Of a stretch of DNA of 64,000 nucleotides, positions 34,308 to 42,103 are shown in pieces. The stretch is taken from NCBI RefSeq assembly GCF_003583405.1, contig NZ_QXEC01000002.1:1-64000 (forward strand), read 5' to 3'. The notes below the pieces were generated by a model. The model saw only the letters and a list, made by a program, of their open reading frames with translations, was not told the DNA's origin and did not search any database. The stretch comes from Micromonospora radicis (GTDB lineage Bacteria; Actinomycetota; Actinomycetes; Mycobacteriales; Micromonosporaceae). The translations under genes and the position numbers were made by a program. The stretch's first letter is position 1; the number at the start of each line of letters is the position of its first letter.

Positions 34308-35108
34308 ATGCGCGTGCCATCCACCCGACGCCTACGCGCGTTACGCAAGGCGTTGCTGGGCGTCGCCGGTCTGGCCGGATTCCTCGTCGTCTGGCAGTTG
34401 ATCCCGACCCTCGGCCTGATCAACTCGCAGTACCTGCCGTACGTGACCGACGTGTCGGCGCGACTGTTCGAGGAGTCCCTGGACCTCGCGTTCTGGCGGC
34501 GGCTGGGCTCCACCATGACGTCCTGGGCGATCGGCCTGACGGTGGCCACGATCGCGGCCGTCGTCCTCGGCACGATCGTCGGTCTGGTGCCGTTCCTGCG
34601 GCGCGCGACCCACACGATGGTCGAGTTCCTGCGGCCGATCCCGTCGGTCGCCCTCATCCCACTCGCCGTGCTGATGTTCGGCATCCAGATGCAGGCCGCC
34701 CTGGTCATCATCATCTACGCGTCGTTCTGGCAGGTGTTCGTGCAGGTCATCTACGGCGTCGCCGACGTCGACGCGGTGGCCCGCGACACCGCGCGCAGCT
34801 TCGGTCTCACCCGCCGCGAACAGTTGACGCACCTCGTCCTGCCGACGGCCCTGCCGTACCTGATGACGGGCCTGCGGCTGGCCGCGGCGGTCGCGCTCAT
34901 CCTCGCCATCACCGCGGAGATGGTGATCGGCAATCCGGGCCTCGGCCGCTCGATCGAGCTGTCCCGGTCCGCCGGCGACTCCGTCGGCCTGTACGCCTTC
35001 GTGGTCGTCACCGGCCTGCTCGGGCTCGCGGTGAACCTCGTCTTCCGGTTCGTCGAGCGGCGCACGTTGTCCTGGCACCAGTCGGTACGAGGGGAGGAGG
35101 CGCTGTGA
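34308..35108 (+). CDS. ABC transporter permease, SsuC/TauC-type (1)
   Basis: A 266-residue permease with six predicted helices. FLVVWQLIPTLGLINSQYLP is the N-terminal helix and loop, and the EAA-like loop is ARDTARSFGLTRREQLTHLVLPTALP. It overlaps the next permease by 4 bases (GTGA). Having two different SsuC-type permeases suggests a heterodimeric channel, unlike the single SsuC gene of most sulfonate systems. Confidence 0.9.
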   Translation: MRVPSTRRLRALRKALLGVAGLAGFLVVWQLIPTLGLINSQYLPYVTDVSARLFEESLDLAFWRRLGSTMTSWAIGLTVATIAAVVLGTIVGLVPFLRRATHTMVEFLRPIPSVALIPLAVLMFGIQMQAALVIIIYASFWQVFVQVIYGVADVDAVARDTARSFGLTRREQLTHLVLPTALPYLMTGLRLAAAVALILAITAEMVIGNPGLGRSIELSRSAGDSVGLYAFVVVTGLLGLAVNLVFRFVERRTLSWHQSVRGEEAL

Positions 35109-35929
35109 CCGCGTACACCGAGCGACTCGCCGCCGGCCCGCGCGCCCGGGGGATCGGATCCCGCATCGCGGCGAGTTTCCTCTACACGCTCGGGCTGCCG
35201 ATGCTGCTGCTGGTCGTCTGGGGCCTGGTGGCGACCCGGTCGACGAGCCGGTTCTTCCCCGGCCCGCTGACCATCTTCGACGCCTTCGTGCAGACCTGGG
35301 TCGGCCCCGCGTTCGTCGAGGACGTGCTGCCGAGCCTGTACCGTCTCGGCCTCGGCATCACCGCGTCGATCGTGGTCGGCATCGCCGCCGGTACCGTGAT
35401 CGGCCTGGTCCAGTGGCTGCGGGAACTGCTCGAACCGCTGCTGGAGTTCTTCCGGGCGATCCCGCCGCCGGTGCTGATCCCGGTGGTGATGCTGCTGCTC
35501 GGCATCACCGACACCATGAAGGTGGTCGTCATCGTCTCCGGTGCGATCTGGCCGATCCTGCTGAACACGATCGAGGGCGTCCGGGCGACCGACAGCGTGA
35601 TGAAGGAGACCGCGGACTCGTTCCAGATCACCTGGTGGGAGCGGCTCTGGTTCCTCGTGCTCCCGGCCGCCAGCCCGCGCATCATGGCCGGCGTCCGGCA
35701 GGGCCTCTCGGTCGCGCTCATCCTGATGGTCATCTCGGAGATGTTCGCCTCCTCCGCCGGGCTCGGCTACCGGATCGCCTACTTCCAGCGCAACTACCTC
35801 ATCGCCGAGATGTGGAGCGGCATCCTCCTGCTCGGTCTGGTCGGCGTCTTCCTCGCCGTCGTCTTCGGTCTTGTCGAACGGCGCGTGCTGCGCTGGTACC
35901 ACGGAATCAGGGAGGTCAATCGTGCCTGA
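35105..35929 (+). CDS. ABC transporter permease, SsuC/TauC-type (2)
   Basis: A 274-residue permease, paralogous to the preceding one. Six predicted helices; RAIPPPVLIPVVMLLLGI is the canonical helix after the first pair, and KETADSFQITWWERLWFLVLPAASP is the EAA-like cytoplasmic loop that contacts the ATPase. The GTG start overlaps the previous stop, and the 3' end overlaps the ATPase start by 8 bases. Confidence 0.9.
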   Translation: MTAYTERLAAGPRARGIGSRIAASFLYTLGLPMLLLVVWGLVATRSTSRFFPGPLTIFDAFVQTWVGPAFVEDVLPSLYRLGLGITASIVVGIAAGTVIGLVQWLRELLEPLLEFFRAIPPPVLIPVVMLLLGITDTMKVVVIVSGAIWPILLNTIEGVRATDSVMKETADSFQITWWERLWFLVLPAASPRIMAGVRQGLSVALILMVISEMFASSAGLGYRIAYFQRNYLIAEMWSGILLLGLVGVFLAVVFGLVERRVLRWYHGIREVNRA

Positions 35930-36734
35930 CCGGAGCGTTCTGCTACGGGTGGAGAAGCTGCGGAAGGTCTACGAGTCCGCGACCGGCAACGTCGAGGCGA
36001 TCGGGGACGTCAGCTTCACGATGAACGCCGGCGAGCTGGTGTGCATCGTCGGGCCGTCCGGCTGCGGCAAGACCACCCTGCTGAAGTGCCTCGCCGGCCT
36101 GCTGCGGCCGACCAGCGGCGTGGTCGAGATGGACGGCTCGCCGGTGACCGGGCCGAGCCCCGCCATGGCCGTGGTGTTCCAGGAGTACGGGCGCAGCCTG
36201 TACCCGTGGCTGACCGTGCGGGGCAACGTCGAACTGCCGCTGCGGCACAAGAAGCTGTCCCGCGCCGAGCGGGACAAACTGGTCACCGACGCCCTGGAGG
36301 CGGTGGGCCTGGGACACGCGGCGCGCAGCCACCCGTGGCAGCTCTCCGGCGGCATGCAGCAGCGGGTGGCGATCGCGCGGGCCGTCGCGTACCAGCCCGA
36401 GGTTCTGATCATGGACGAGCCGTTCGCGGCGGTCGACGCGCAGACCCGGGCGGACCTGGAGGACCTGGTACGCGAGCTGCACCGCAGCCGCGGAATCTCC
36501 GTCCTCTTCGTCACCCACGACATCGACGAGTCGGTTTATCTGGGACAACGGGTTCTAGTATTGTCCAAGTCGCCGACCTGGGTCCAAGAGGATCTCGTGG
36601 TCGACCTGCCGCCGGAGCGCGATCAGATCACCACCCGCGCGCTGCCCCGTTTCACGGAGTTGCGGACGCACGTCTACGACCAGATCCAGCGGGCCAAGCG
36701 TGGGCAGGCTGCTGCCCCGCAAGCGGCGCGGTGA
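35922..36734 (+). CDS. ABC transporter ATP-binding protein, SsuB/TauB-type
   Basis: A 270-residue ATPase with Walker A GPSGCGKTT, Q-loop VFQEYGRSLYPWLTV, signature LSGGMQQR, Walker B VLIMDEPFAAVD and the H-loop THDIDES. It energises the NMT1/SsuA-type importer. The GTG at 35922 follows GGAGG by 6 bases and overlaps the preceding permease by 8 bases; the upstream in-frame ATG at 35871 would add 17 non-conserved residues. The PaaX gene starts 39 bases later. Confidence 0.92.
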   Translation: MPDRSVLLRVEKLRKVYESATGNVEAIGDVSFTMNAGELVCIVGPSGCGKTTLLKCLAGLLRPTSGVVEMDGSPVTGPSPAMAVVFQEYGRSLYPWLTVRGNVELPLRHKKLSRAERDKLVTDALEAVGLGHAARSHPWQLSGGMQQRVAIARAVAYQPEVLIMDEPFAAVDAQTRADLEDLVRELHRSRGISVLFVTHDIDESVYLGQRVLVLSKSPTWVQEDLVVDLPPERDQITTRALPRFTELRTHVYDQIQRAKRGQAAAPQAAR

Positions 36735-36773
36735 TCGCCAGCAGCGACGACGGATCCGCCGAAGGGGAGGGCT

Positions 36774-37664
36774 GTGCGTAGTCGTCAGCCGAAGCAACTG
36801 TTGCTCGCGTTCTTCGGCGAGCATGTCGTCGACGGTGCCACCGGGCCGATCCGGGCCAGCGCCCTGATCAACGTGCTGGAAGGCGCCGGCATCGCCGGGC
36901 CGGCGACCCGCGCCACCCTCGACCGCCTCGTGCACAGCGGGATCCTGACCCGCAGCAGGAGCGGTCGGGAGACGTTGTTCTCCCTCACCGAGCACGGCGC
37001 GGCGGTGCTGCGGGAGGCGACGTACCGGGTCCGGGGTCCGCGGCCGTTCGACCCGCAGGGCACCGGGTGGACCCTGGTCACCTTCTCGATCCCCGAGGGG
37101 CAGCGGATGCTGCGACACCGGCTGCGCTCGACGCTCACCTGGGAGGGCTTCGCGCCCATCCGGGACGGGCTGTGGCTGGCACCCGGCGAGGTCGACCTCG
37201 CCGGGTCGCTGGAGCCGCTGCGGCAGGATCTGCCGCCCAACGCGGTGATCGCCTTCCACGCCCGTGCCCTGGACGGGTTCCCGATCGGGGAGAGCGTCCG
37301 CGCGGCCTGGGACATCGAGGCGATCCGGCGCGAACACCTGGCCTTCATCGAGGTCTGGGACGACCCGGCCGCGGTGGAGTTGGCGCCGAGCGCGTTGACC
37401 GTACGGACGATGCTGGTGGCGGACTGGCTCGCGCTGCTGCGTGCCGACCCACGACTGCCGGCCGAGTTCATGGACGCGCAGTGGCCGGCGACCCGCTCGG
37501 CGGAGACGTACCGCCGGATGCACGAGAAGCTGGCCGAGGCCTCCGCCGCCGAGTTCGCCGAACTCGTCGCGCCGGCCCGGCCGGTGGCTAGGCGCCGAAG
37601 CGGGCCCGCAGATCCCCCTTCCGCACCTTCCCTGACGCGGTCCGGGGCAGCTCGTCCACGATGA
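36774..37664 (+). CDS. PaaX family transcriptional regulator (1)
   Basis: A 296-residue regulator of the PaaX family, whose members usually repress phenylacetate-type genes and respond to an aryl-CoA thioester. The N-terminal winged helix covers about residues 10-75 (RASALINVLEGAGIAGPATRATLDRLVHSGIL), followed by the PaaX central domain (GWTLVTFSIPEGQRMLRHRLRSTLTWEGFAPIRDGLWLAP) and the C-terminal helical part (LVADWLALLRADPRLPAEF). The last 28 residues look like low-complexity read-through and overlap the convergent CoA ligase by 77 bases. Probably regulates the upstream importer and/or the ligase operon. Confidence 0.9.
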   Translation: MRSRQPKQLLLAFFGEHVVDGATGPIRASALINVLEGAGIAGPATRATLDRLVHSGILTRSRSGRETLFSLTEHGAAVLREATYRVRGPRPFDPQGTGWTLVTFSIPEGQRMLRHRLRSTLTWEGFAPIRDGLWLAPGEVDLAGSLEPLRQDLPPNAVIAFHARALDGFPIGESVRAAWDIEAIRREHLAFIEVWDDPAAVELAPSALTVRTMLVADWLALLRADPRLPAEFMDAQWPATRSAETYRRMHEKLAEASAAEFAELVAPARPVARRRSGPADPPSAPSLTRSGAARPR

Positions 37665-39114
37665 CGACGTTCTTCGGCAGTTTGTAGCGCGCGAGCTTGC
37701 CGTCCAGGTACGCCCGGACGGTGTCGGTGTCCACCGCCGCGCCCTCCCGGACGGTCACCACCGCCCACGGCACCTCGCCCCAGCGCTCGTCCGGCACGCC
37801 GATCACCGCCGCCGAGGTCACCCCGTCGATCTCACCGAGCAGCTGCTCCAGCTCGGGCGGGTAGATGTTCTCGCCACCGGAGATGATCATGTCCTTGAGC
37901 CGGCCGGAGATGTAGAGGTAGCCGTCGTCGTCCAGGTAGCCCAGGTCACCCGAGCGGAACCAGCCGTCCGCGGTGAACGCCTCGGCGGTCGCCTCCGGCA
38001 ACCCGTGGTAGCCGGGGAAGACGTTGGGCCCGGCGATCTCGATCTCGCCGACGCCGCCGGTGGGCGCCGGTTCCCCGGTGACGTCGGTGATCCGTACGTC
38101 GGTGAAGAAGTGCGGCAGGCCGACGCTGCCCTGCTTGGCGCGGGTCATCGACGGCGGCAGCGAGGTGGCCCCCGGCGATGCCTCGGTCATGCCGTAACCC
38201 TGGGAGAACGACAACCCCCGTGCCTCGTACGCGTTCAGGATGCGCGGCGGGACCGCCGAGCCGCCGCAGGTGAGCTTCGCCAGCGTGGACAGGTCGGTCG
38301 AGGACCAGTGCGGGTGGTCGGCCATCAGCTGGTAGGTGGTGGGCACGCCGCTGAGCATGGTGACCCCGTGCCGCTCGATCTGGGCCAGCGCGCGGCCCGG
38401 CTCGAAGCCCTTCTCCAGCACCATCGTGGCGCCCTTGAGCACGACGGGCAGGGCACCCATGCCGAGTGAGGCCACGTGGAACAGCGGCGAGATCATCAGG
38501 GCGACGTCGGTGGAGACGACGTCGTAGTCGACCACGCAGTTGAGCGCCACCCAGGTGAGGTTGCCGTGGGTCAGCACGGCGCCCTTGGCCTTGCCGGTGG
38601 TGCCGGAGGTGTAGACGATCGCCGCCGGATCCCGGTGGTCGGTGGCGACCGGGCCGGCGAACGGCGCGGCCTCGCCGGCCAGCCGGGTGAGCCCCGGTCG
38701 TTGCGAGCTGCCCTCGCCGGTGACGACGAGGTGTGGGGTCTGCGCGGCCGACGCGGCGTCGGCCACCCGGTCCGCGAACTCGGGATCGTGGATCAGCACC
38801 CGGGCGCCGCAGTCGGTGAGCACGTGGGCGATCTCGCGCGGAGCGAGCCGGGTGTTGACCGGCACGAAGACGGCGCCGAGCTGCGCCGCCCCGAACATCA
38901 CCTGGAGGAACTCCGGACTGTTCTCGCCCAGGTAGGCGACGGCGTCGCCCTTGCCGACGCCCTGCTCCCGCAGCACCGCCGAGATCCGGTCCACGGCGTC
39001 GGCGAACTGCCCGTACGTCAGGGTCGCCCCCTCGCCGTGGATCAGGGCGACCTTCTCCGCGGACTTGAGCCGGCGCTTGGCTATCCAGGCGCCGATTCCG
39101 TGCTGGTGCATCAT
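37588..39114 (-). CDS. Long-chain/aryl acyl-CoA ligase (ANL superfamily), copy 5
   Basis: A 508-residue adenylate-forming ligase with ATP loop YTSGTTGKAKG, pocket motif FSQGYGMTEASPGAT, hinge DGWFRSGDLGYLDDDGYLYISGR and catalytic Lys in TASGKVRKGDL. It belongs to the second acyl-CoA cluster. The tandem ATG at 39114/39111 follows AGGAG; in-frame codons upstream run through the MaoC region and are not used. The 3' end overlaps PaaX on the other strand by 77 bases. It is last in the leftward operon SDR, amidohydrolase, MaoC, ligase. Confidence 0.92.
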   Translation of the reverse strand: MMHQHGIGAWIAKRRLKSAEKVALIHGEGATLTYGQFADAVDRISAVLREQGVGKGDAVAYLGENSPEFLQVMFGAAQLGAVFVPVNTRLAPREIAHVLTDCGARVLIHDPEFADRVADAASAAQTPHLVVTGEGSSQRPGLTRLAGEAAPFAGPVATDHRDPAAIVYTSGTTGKAKGAVLTHGNLTWVALNCVVDYDVVSTDVALMISPLFHVASLGMGALPVVLKGATMVLEKGFEPGRALAQIERHGVTMLSGVPTTYQLMADHPHWSSTDLSTLAKLTCGGSAVPPRILNAYEARGLSFSQGYGMTEASPGATSLPPSMTRAKQGSVGLPHFFTDVRITDVTGEPAPTGGVGEIEIAGPNVFPGYHGLPEATAEAFTADGWFRSGDLGYLDDDGYLYISGRLKDMIISGGENIYPPELEQLLGEIDGVTSAAVIGVPDERWGEVPWAVVTVREGAAVDTDTVRAYLDGKLARYKLPKNVVIVDELPRTASGKVRKGDLRARFGA

Positions 39115-39170
39115 CAGTCTCCTGGTGGTGGAGGTGGTGTGCTCACCCGGCTCGGCGGACGCCCCCGGGT

Positions 39171-39623
39171 TCAGGCGTAGAAGCGGTACAGCCCCCGGGC
39201 GACGACCGCGGGCTTCGGCCCGCCCTCGATCTCGATGGTCTGGTCGACGGCGAGCTGGTAGCCGCCCCGTACTTCGGTCACCTCGACGATGGTGGCCCGC
39301 ATCCGGACCCGCGAGCCGACCACGACGGGCGCGGTGAAGCGCACCTTGTCCAGGCCGTAGTTCACCTTGGTCGACACGCCCTTGACCTCGAGCAGTTCGG
39401 TCCAGAACGGGACGGCCAGCGACAGGGTCAGGAACCCGTGCGCGATGGGTGCGCCGAACGGCCCGGACTTCGCCCGCTCGGCGTCGACGTGGATCCACTG
39501 GTGGTCGTCGGTGGCGTCGGCGAACAGGTTCACCTGGTCCTGGGTGACCGTCCGGTACTCGGTGTAGCCGAGATCGGTGCCAGCCAGGTCGGCGAGCTGG
39601 TCGTAGGCGATCGTGGTCGTCAT
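39171..39623 (-). CDS. MaoC-like (hot-dog fold) hydratase (2)
   Basis: A 150-residue MaoC/NodN-type protein. The Asp-x4-His pair occurs in DDHQWIHVDAERAKSGPFG, with the following HGFLTLSL helix. It is paralogous to the hydratase at 4022-4498 and should make or consume a (R)-3-hydroxyacyl-CoA, matching the MFE-2-like SDR encoded two genes upstream. The ATG at 39623 has GAGAGG upstream. The gap to the ligase start is 56 bases. Confidence 0.9.
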   Translation of the reverse strand: MTTTIAYDQLADLAGTDLGYTEYRTVTQDQVNLFADATDDHQWIHVDAERAKSGPFGAPIAHGFLTLSLAVPFWTELLEVKGVSTKVNYGLDKVRFTAPVVVGSRVRMRATIVEVTEVRGGYQLAVDQTIEIEGGPKPAVVARGLYRFYA

Positions 39624-39640
39624 CGTGCTTCCTCTCGTCG

Positions 39641-40522
39641 TCACCGGGCAAGCCGCAGCAGGCGGGCCGCGTTGTCCTTCAGGATGCCCGGGAGCACGTC
39701 GGGTTTGAGGTCGGTGGCTGCCACGTCGCGCAGCCACCGATCGGGGGTGAGCAGTGGGAAGTCGGTGCCGAAGAGCACCCGGCGCTTGAGCAGCGAGTTG
39801 GCGTAGCGCACCAGCTCGGCCGGGAAGTACTTCGGGCTCCAGCCGGACAGGTCGATCCAGGTGTTGTGCTTGTGCGTGGCCACCGACAGCGCCTCGTCCT
39901 GCCAGGGCACCGACGGGTGGGCCATGATGATCTGCAGGTCCGGGAAGTCCGCGGCGATCGGGTCGAGCAGGATCGGATTCGACAGGCCGAGCCGCAGACC
40001 GTAGCCGCCCGGAGTACCCGCCCCGATGCCGGTCTGCCCGGTGTGGAACAGCGCCGGTACGCCGGCCCGTTCGAGCAGCCCCCACAGTGGGGCGTACTCG
40101 TCGTGGCTCGGGTCGAAGCCCTGCACGGTGGGGTGGAACTTGAAGCCGCGTACGCCCTCGACCTCGATCAGCCGGGTGGCCAGTTCGAGGGCGGCCTCGC
40201 CGGTGCGCGGGTCGACCGAACCGAAGGGGATGAGCACGTCGGCGTGCTCGGCCGCCGCGCGGGCGATCTCCGTACTGGACAGCGGCGGGTGCTTCAACTG
40301 GGTGCCCGCGTCCACGGTGAAGACGACGGCGGCCATGTTCCGTTCGCGGTAGTACTGCGCCACCGCGTCGACGGCGGGCCGTGGCCCGTCGGTCTTGAAG
40401 TACTTCGAGACCGCCGCGACGAGCGGTTCGGGCAGCGAGGCGTGGCCGTGGTCGTCGACCTCGATGTGCACGTGCATGTCGATCGCCGTGACGGCGTCGA
40501 GGTCGATCGCTGGCTGGTACAT
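39641..40522 (-). CDS. Amidohydrolase 2 family (ACMSD/gamma-resorcylate decarboxylase-like)
   Basis: A 293-residue TIM-barrel metal enzyme of the amidohydrolase-2 group. The N-terminal HxH is in AIDMHVHIEV, followed by KFHPTVQGF, LFHTGQTGIG, IMAHPSVPW and the Asp motif FGTDFPLLTPDRWL, giving a full set of metal ligands. The group includes decarboxylases and hydrolases of aromatic acids and ACMS. In this operon it could decarboxylate a cyclic acid or hydrolyse a ring; which of the two cannot be told. The start ATG at 40522 places the HxH near residue 15, as in the family. Confidence 0.85.
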   Translation of the reverse strand: MYQPAIDLDAVTAIDMHVHIEVDDHGHASLPEPLVAAVSKYFKTDGPRPAVDAVAQYYRERNMAAVVFTVDAGTQLKHPPLSSTEIARAAAEHADVLIPFGSVDPRTGEAALELATRLIEVEGVRGFKFHPTVQGFDPSHDEYAPLWGLLERAGVPALFHTGQTGIGAGTPGGYGLRLGLSNPILLDPIAADFPDLQIIMAHPSVPWQDEALSVATHKHNTWIDLSGWSPKYFPAELVRYANSLLKRRVLFGTDFPLLTPDRWLRDVAATDLKPDVLPGILKDNAARLLRLAR

Positions 40523-40559
40523 GGCGGTGAACCTTCGTCCGGCGGTTGCGTCAGGCGGG

Positions 40560-41486
40560 TCAGGAGGCCGCGGGCTTGAACTCCGCGGGCAGTTCCGGGA
40601 AGCGTTCGCCGACGCTCTGCAGGGCACCGGCGAACTGCGTCGGCCATGCCCGTACCAGCGCGTCGTAGCTCCAGCCGCCCTCGTGGTAGGCGGTCAGGGC
40701 CGCCTCCGGGTGGGTCCAGATCTGCATCCGGTCGCCGCCGATGCCGATCACCTGGCCGGTGACGGAGGCCGCCGCGTCGGAGCCGAGGAACGCGATCAGC
40801 CCGGCCACGTCGTCGGCCGTGCCGAACCCGAGGTCGTGCCGGAAGAAGGCGGGCATCGGCTCGCCGTTCGCCTCGGCCTGCACCGCCGCCGCGAAGTAGG
40901 GCACGGTGGCGGTCATCGCGGTCGCGGCCACCGGGACGACGGTGTTGGCGGTGATGCCGGCCCGCTTGAGTTCGAGCGCCCAGGTGCGGACCATGCCGAC
41001 GATGCCGGCCTTGGCGGCGGCGTAGTTGGTCTGGCCGAAGGTGCCGCGTTGGCCGGTGGGCGAGCCGATGCAGATGATCCGGCCACCCTCGCCGGCCTGC
41101 CGCATGTGCAGCACCGCCTCGCGCACCGTGGTGAAGGTGCCGCGCAGGTGCACGTTGACGACGGTGTCGAAGTCGTCGTCGGTCATCTTCCACAGCACCG
41201 TGTCGCGCAGGACACCGGCGTTGGTGACCAGGATGTCGAGCCGCCCGAAGTGTTCGACCGCCGCACCGACCAGCTGCTTCGCGGTCTCGGTGGGGCCGAC
41301 CGGGGCCACCACCGCGACGGCGCGGCCACCGGACGCCTGGATCGCCGCCACGGCGTCGGCGGTGGCGTCGGCATCGACGTCGTTGACCACGACGGATGCC
41401 CCTCGCCGGGCCAACTCCTGGGCGTAGGCGAGGCCGAGACCCCGTCCGGATCCGGTGACGATGGCGACTTTGCCGTCCAGTGACAT
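40560..41486 (-). CDS. SDR oxidoreductase, 3-hydroxyacyl-CoA dehydrogenase type (2)
   Basis: A 308-residue SDR with TGSGRGLG, NDVDADATAD, TNAGVLRDTVLWKM and active-site GSPTGQRGTFGQTNYAAAK. Like the protein at 14318 it resembles the dehydrogenase half of multifunctional enzyme type 2. It begins the leftward operon: ATG at 41486 with AAAGGAG upstream and a promoter at 41511-41539. Together with the MaoC gene it supplies the hydration and oxidation steps of a second beta-oxidation-like route. Confidence 0.9.
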   Translation of the reverse strand: MSLDGKVAIVTGSGRGLGLAYAQELARRGASVVVNDVDADATADAVAAIQASGGRAVAVVAPVGPTETAKQLVGAAVEHFGRLDILVTNAGVLRDTVLWKMTDDDFDTVVNVHLRGTFTTVREAVLHMRQAGEGGRIICIGSPTGQRGTFGQTNYAAAKAGIVGMVRTWALELKRAGITANTVVPVAATAMTATVPYFAAAVQAEANGEPMPAFFRHDLGFGTADDVAGLIAFLGSDAAASVTGQVIGIGGDRMQIWTHPEAALTAYHEGGWSYDALVRAWPTQFAGALQSVGERFPELPAEFKPAAS

Positions 41487-41510
41487 GGGTGCTCCTTTGT
41501 GTCAATGCCG

Positions 41511-41539
41511 ATCTGAACACGGACCGTTGAAAATGTCAA
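41511..41539 (-). promoter_or_regulatory. Putative promoter of the SDR operon with a MarR-type operator
   Basis: On the minus strand TTGACA (41534-41539) and TCAGAT (41511-41516) are 17 bases apart, giving a leader of about 20 bases before the ATG at 41486. An inverted repeat TTGA-N5-TCAA (41527-41539) covers the -35 box and is a candidate MarR site. On the plus strand TACCAT at 41557-41562 could be the -10 box for the regulator. Confidence 0.5.
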
Positions 41540-41569
41540 TTATTTGTGAAGCTTGCTACCATCGTCGAC

Positions 41570-42037
41570 ATGTCCCCTATCGGAAAGACCCGGCCGACCG
41601 GACGCGACCGGCTGCGGGACAGCGTGCTCGCCGGGGACCTGAGCTTCCTGCTGGCCCGCGCCAACGCCCTCACCCTGGCGGCGGCGAACGCCGCCCTCGC
41701 CGAGCACGGGCTGAAAGCACGCTCCTACTCCGTGCTCGCCCTGGCCGCCGACGACGTCCGCCCCACCCAGCGGGAACTCGCCGAGTTCCTCCGACTCGAC
41801 CCGAGTCAGGTCGTCGCCCTCATCGACGGGCTGGAGAAGCGCCAGCTGGTCGAGCGGCGTACCGACCCCGCCGACCGTCGGGCCAACGTCCTCGTCGCCA
41901 CCGACGCCGGGCGGGCCCTGTTCGCCCGTGCCCAGTCCTCCGCCCGTGCGGTGGAGCTGGGCCTGCTGGCCGCGGTGACTCCGGAGGACCACGAGCGACT
42001 GGCCGAGCTGCTGCGGCTGCTGGCGTTTCCCGAGTGA
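41570..42037 (+). CDS. MarR family transcriptional regulator
   Basis: A 155-residue winged-helix MarR protein. The recognition part is RPTQRELAEFLRLDPSQVVALIDGLEKRQLVERRTDPADRRANVL, with the typical DxRxN wing. MarR proteins normally repress a divergent operon and respond to a phenolic or CoA-linked ligand; here the divergent operon is SDR-amidohydrolase-MaoC-ligase. No ribosome site precedes the ATG at 41570, and a TACCAT lies 8 bases before it, so a leaderless message is likely. A GTG at 41546 in the same frame is the alternative. Confidence 0.88.
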   Translation: MSPIGKTRPTGRDRLRDSVLAGDLSFLLARANALTLAAANAALAEHGLKARSYSVLALAADDVRPTQRELAEFLRLDPSQVVALIDGLEKRQLVERRTDPADRRANVLVATDAGRALFARAQSSARAVELGLLAAVTPEDHERLAELLRLLAFPE

Positions 42038-42042
42038 CGCCG

Positions 42043-42077
42043 AGACCGGGCGGCGCCGTCGTGGCGCCACCCGGTCT
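42043..42077. terminator. Bidirectional stem-loop between MarR and DUF6351 genes
   Basis: Arms of 15 bases with one mismatch (AGACCGGG-C-GGCGCC and GGCGCC-A-CCCGGTCT) around a 5-base loop, between two convergent genes that stop at 42037 and 42104. Confidence 0.65.
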
Positions 42078-42103
42078 GCGGACCTGGTGGTGGGTCGAGC
42101 TGG

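Noticed and set aside
37588..39651. Extension of the fifth ligase to 687 residues
   Set aside because: The extra residues are antiframe of the MaoC gene; the tandem ATG near 39114 has AGGAG and begins the family domain.
39624..40085. N-terminal extension of the second MaoC protein
   Set aside because: The residues are an out-of-frame reading of the amidohydrolase; the ATG at 39623 fits the family and its ribosome site.
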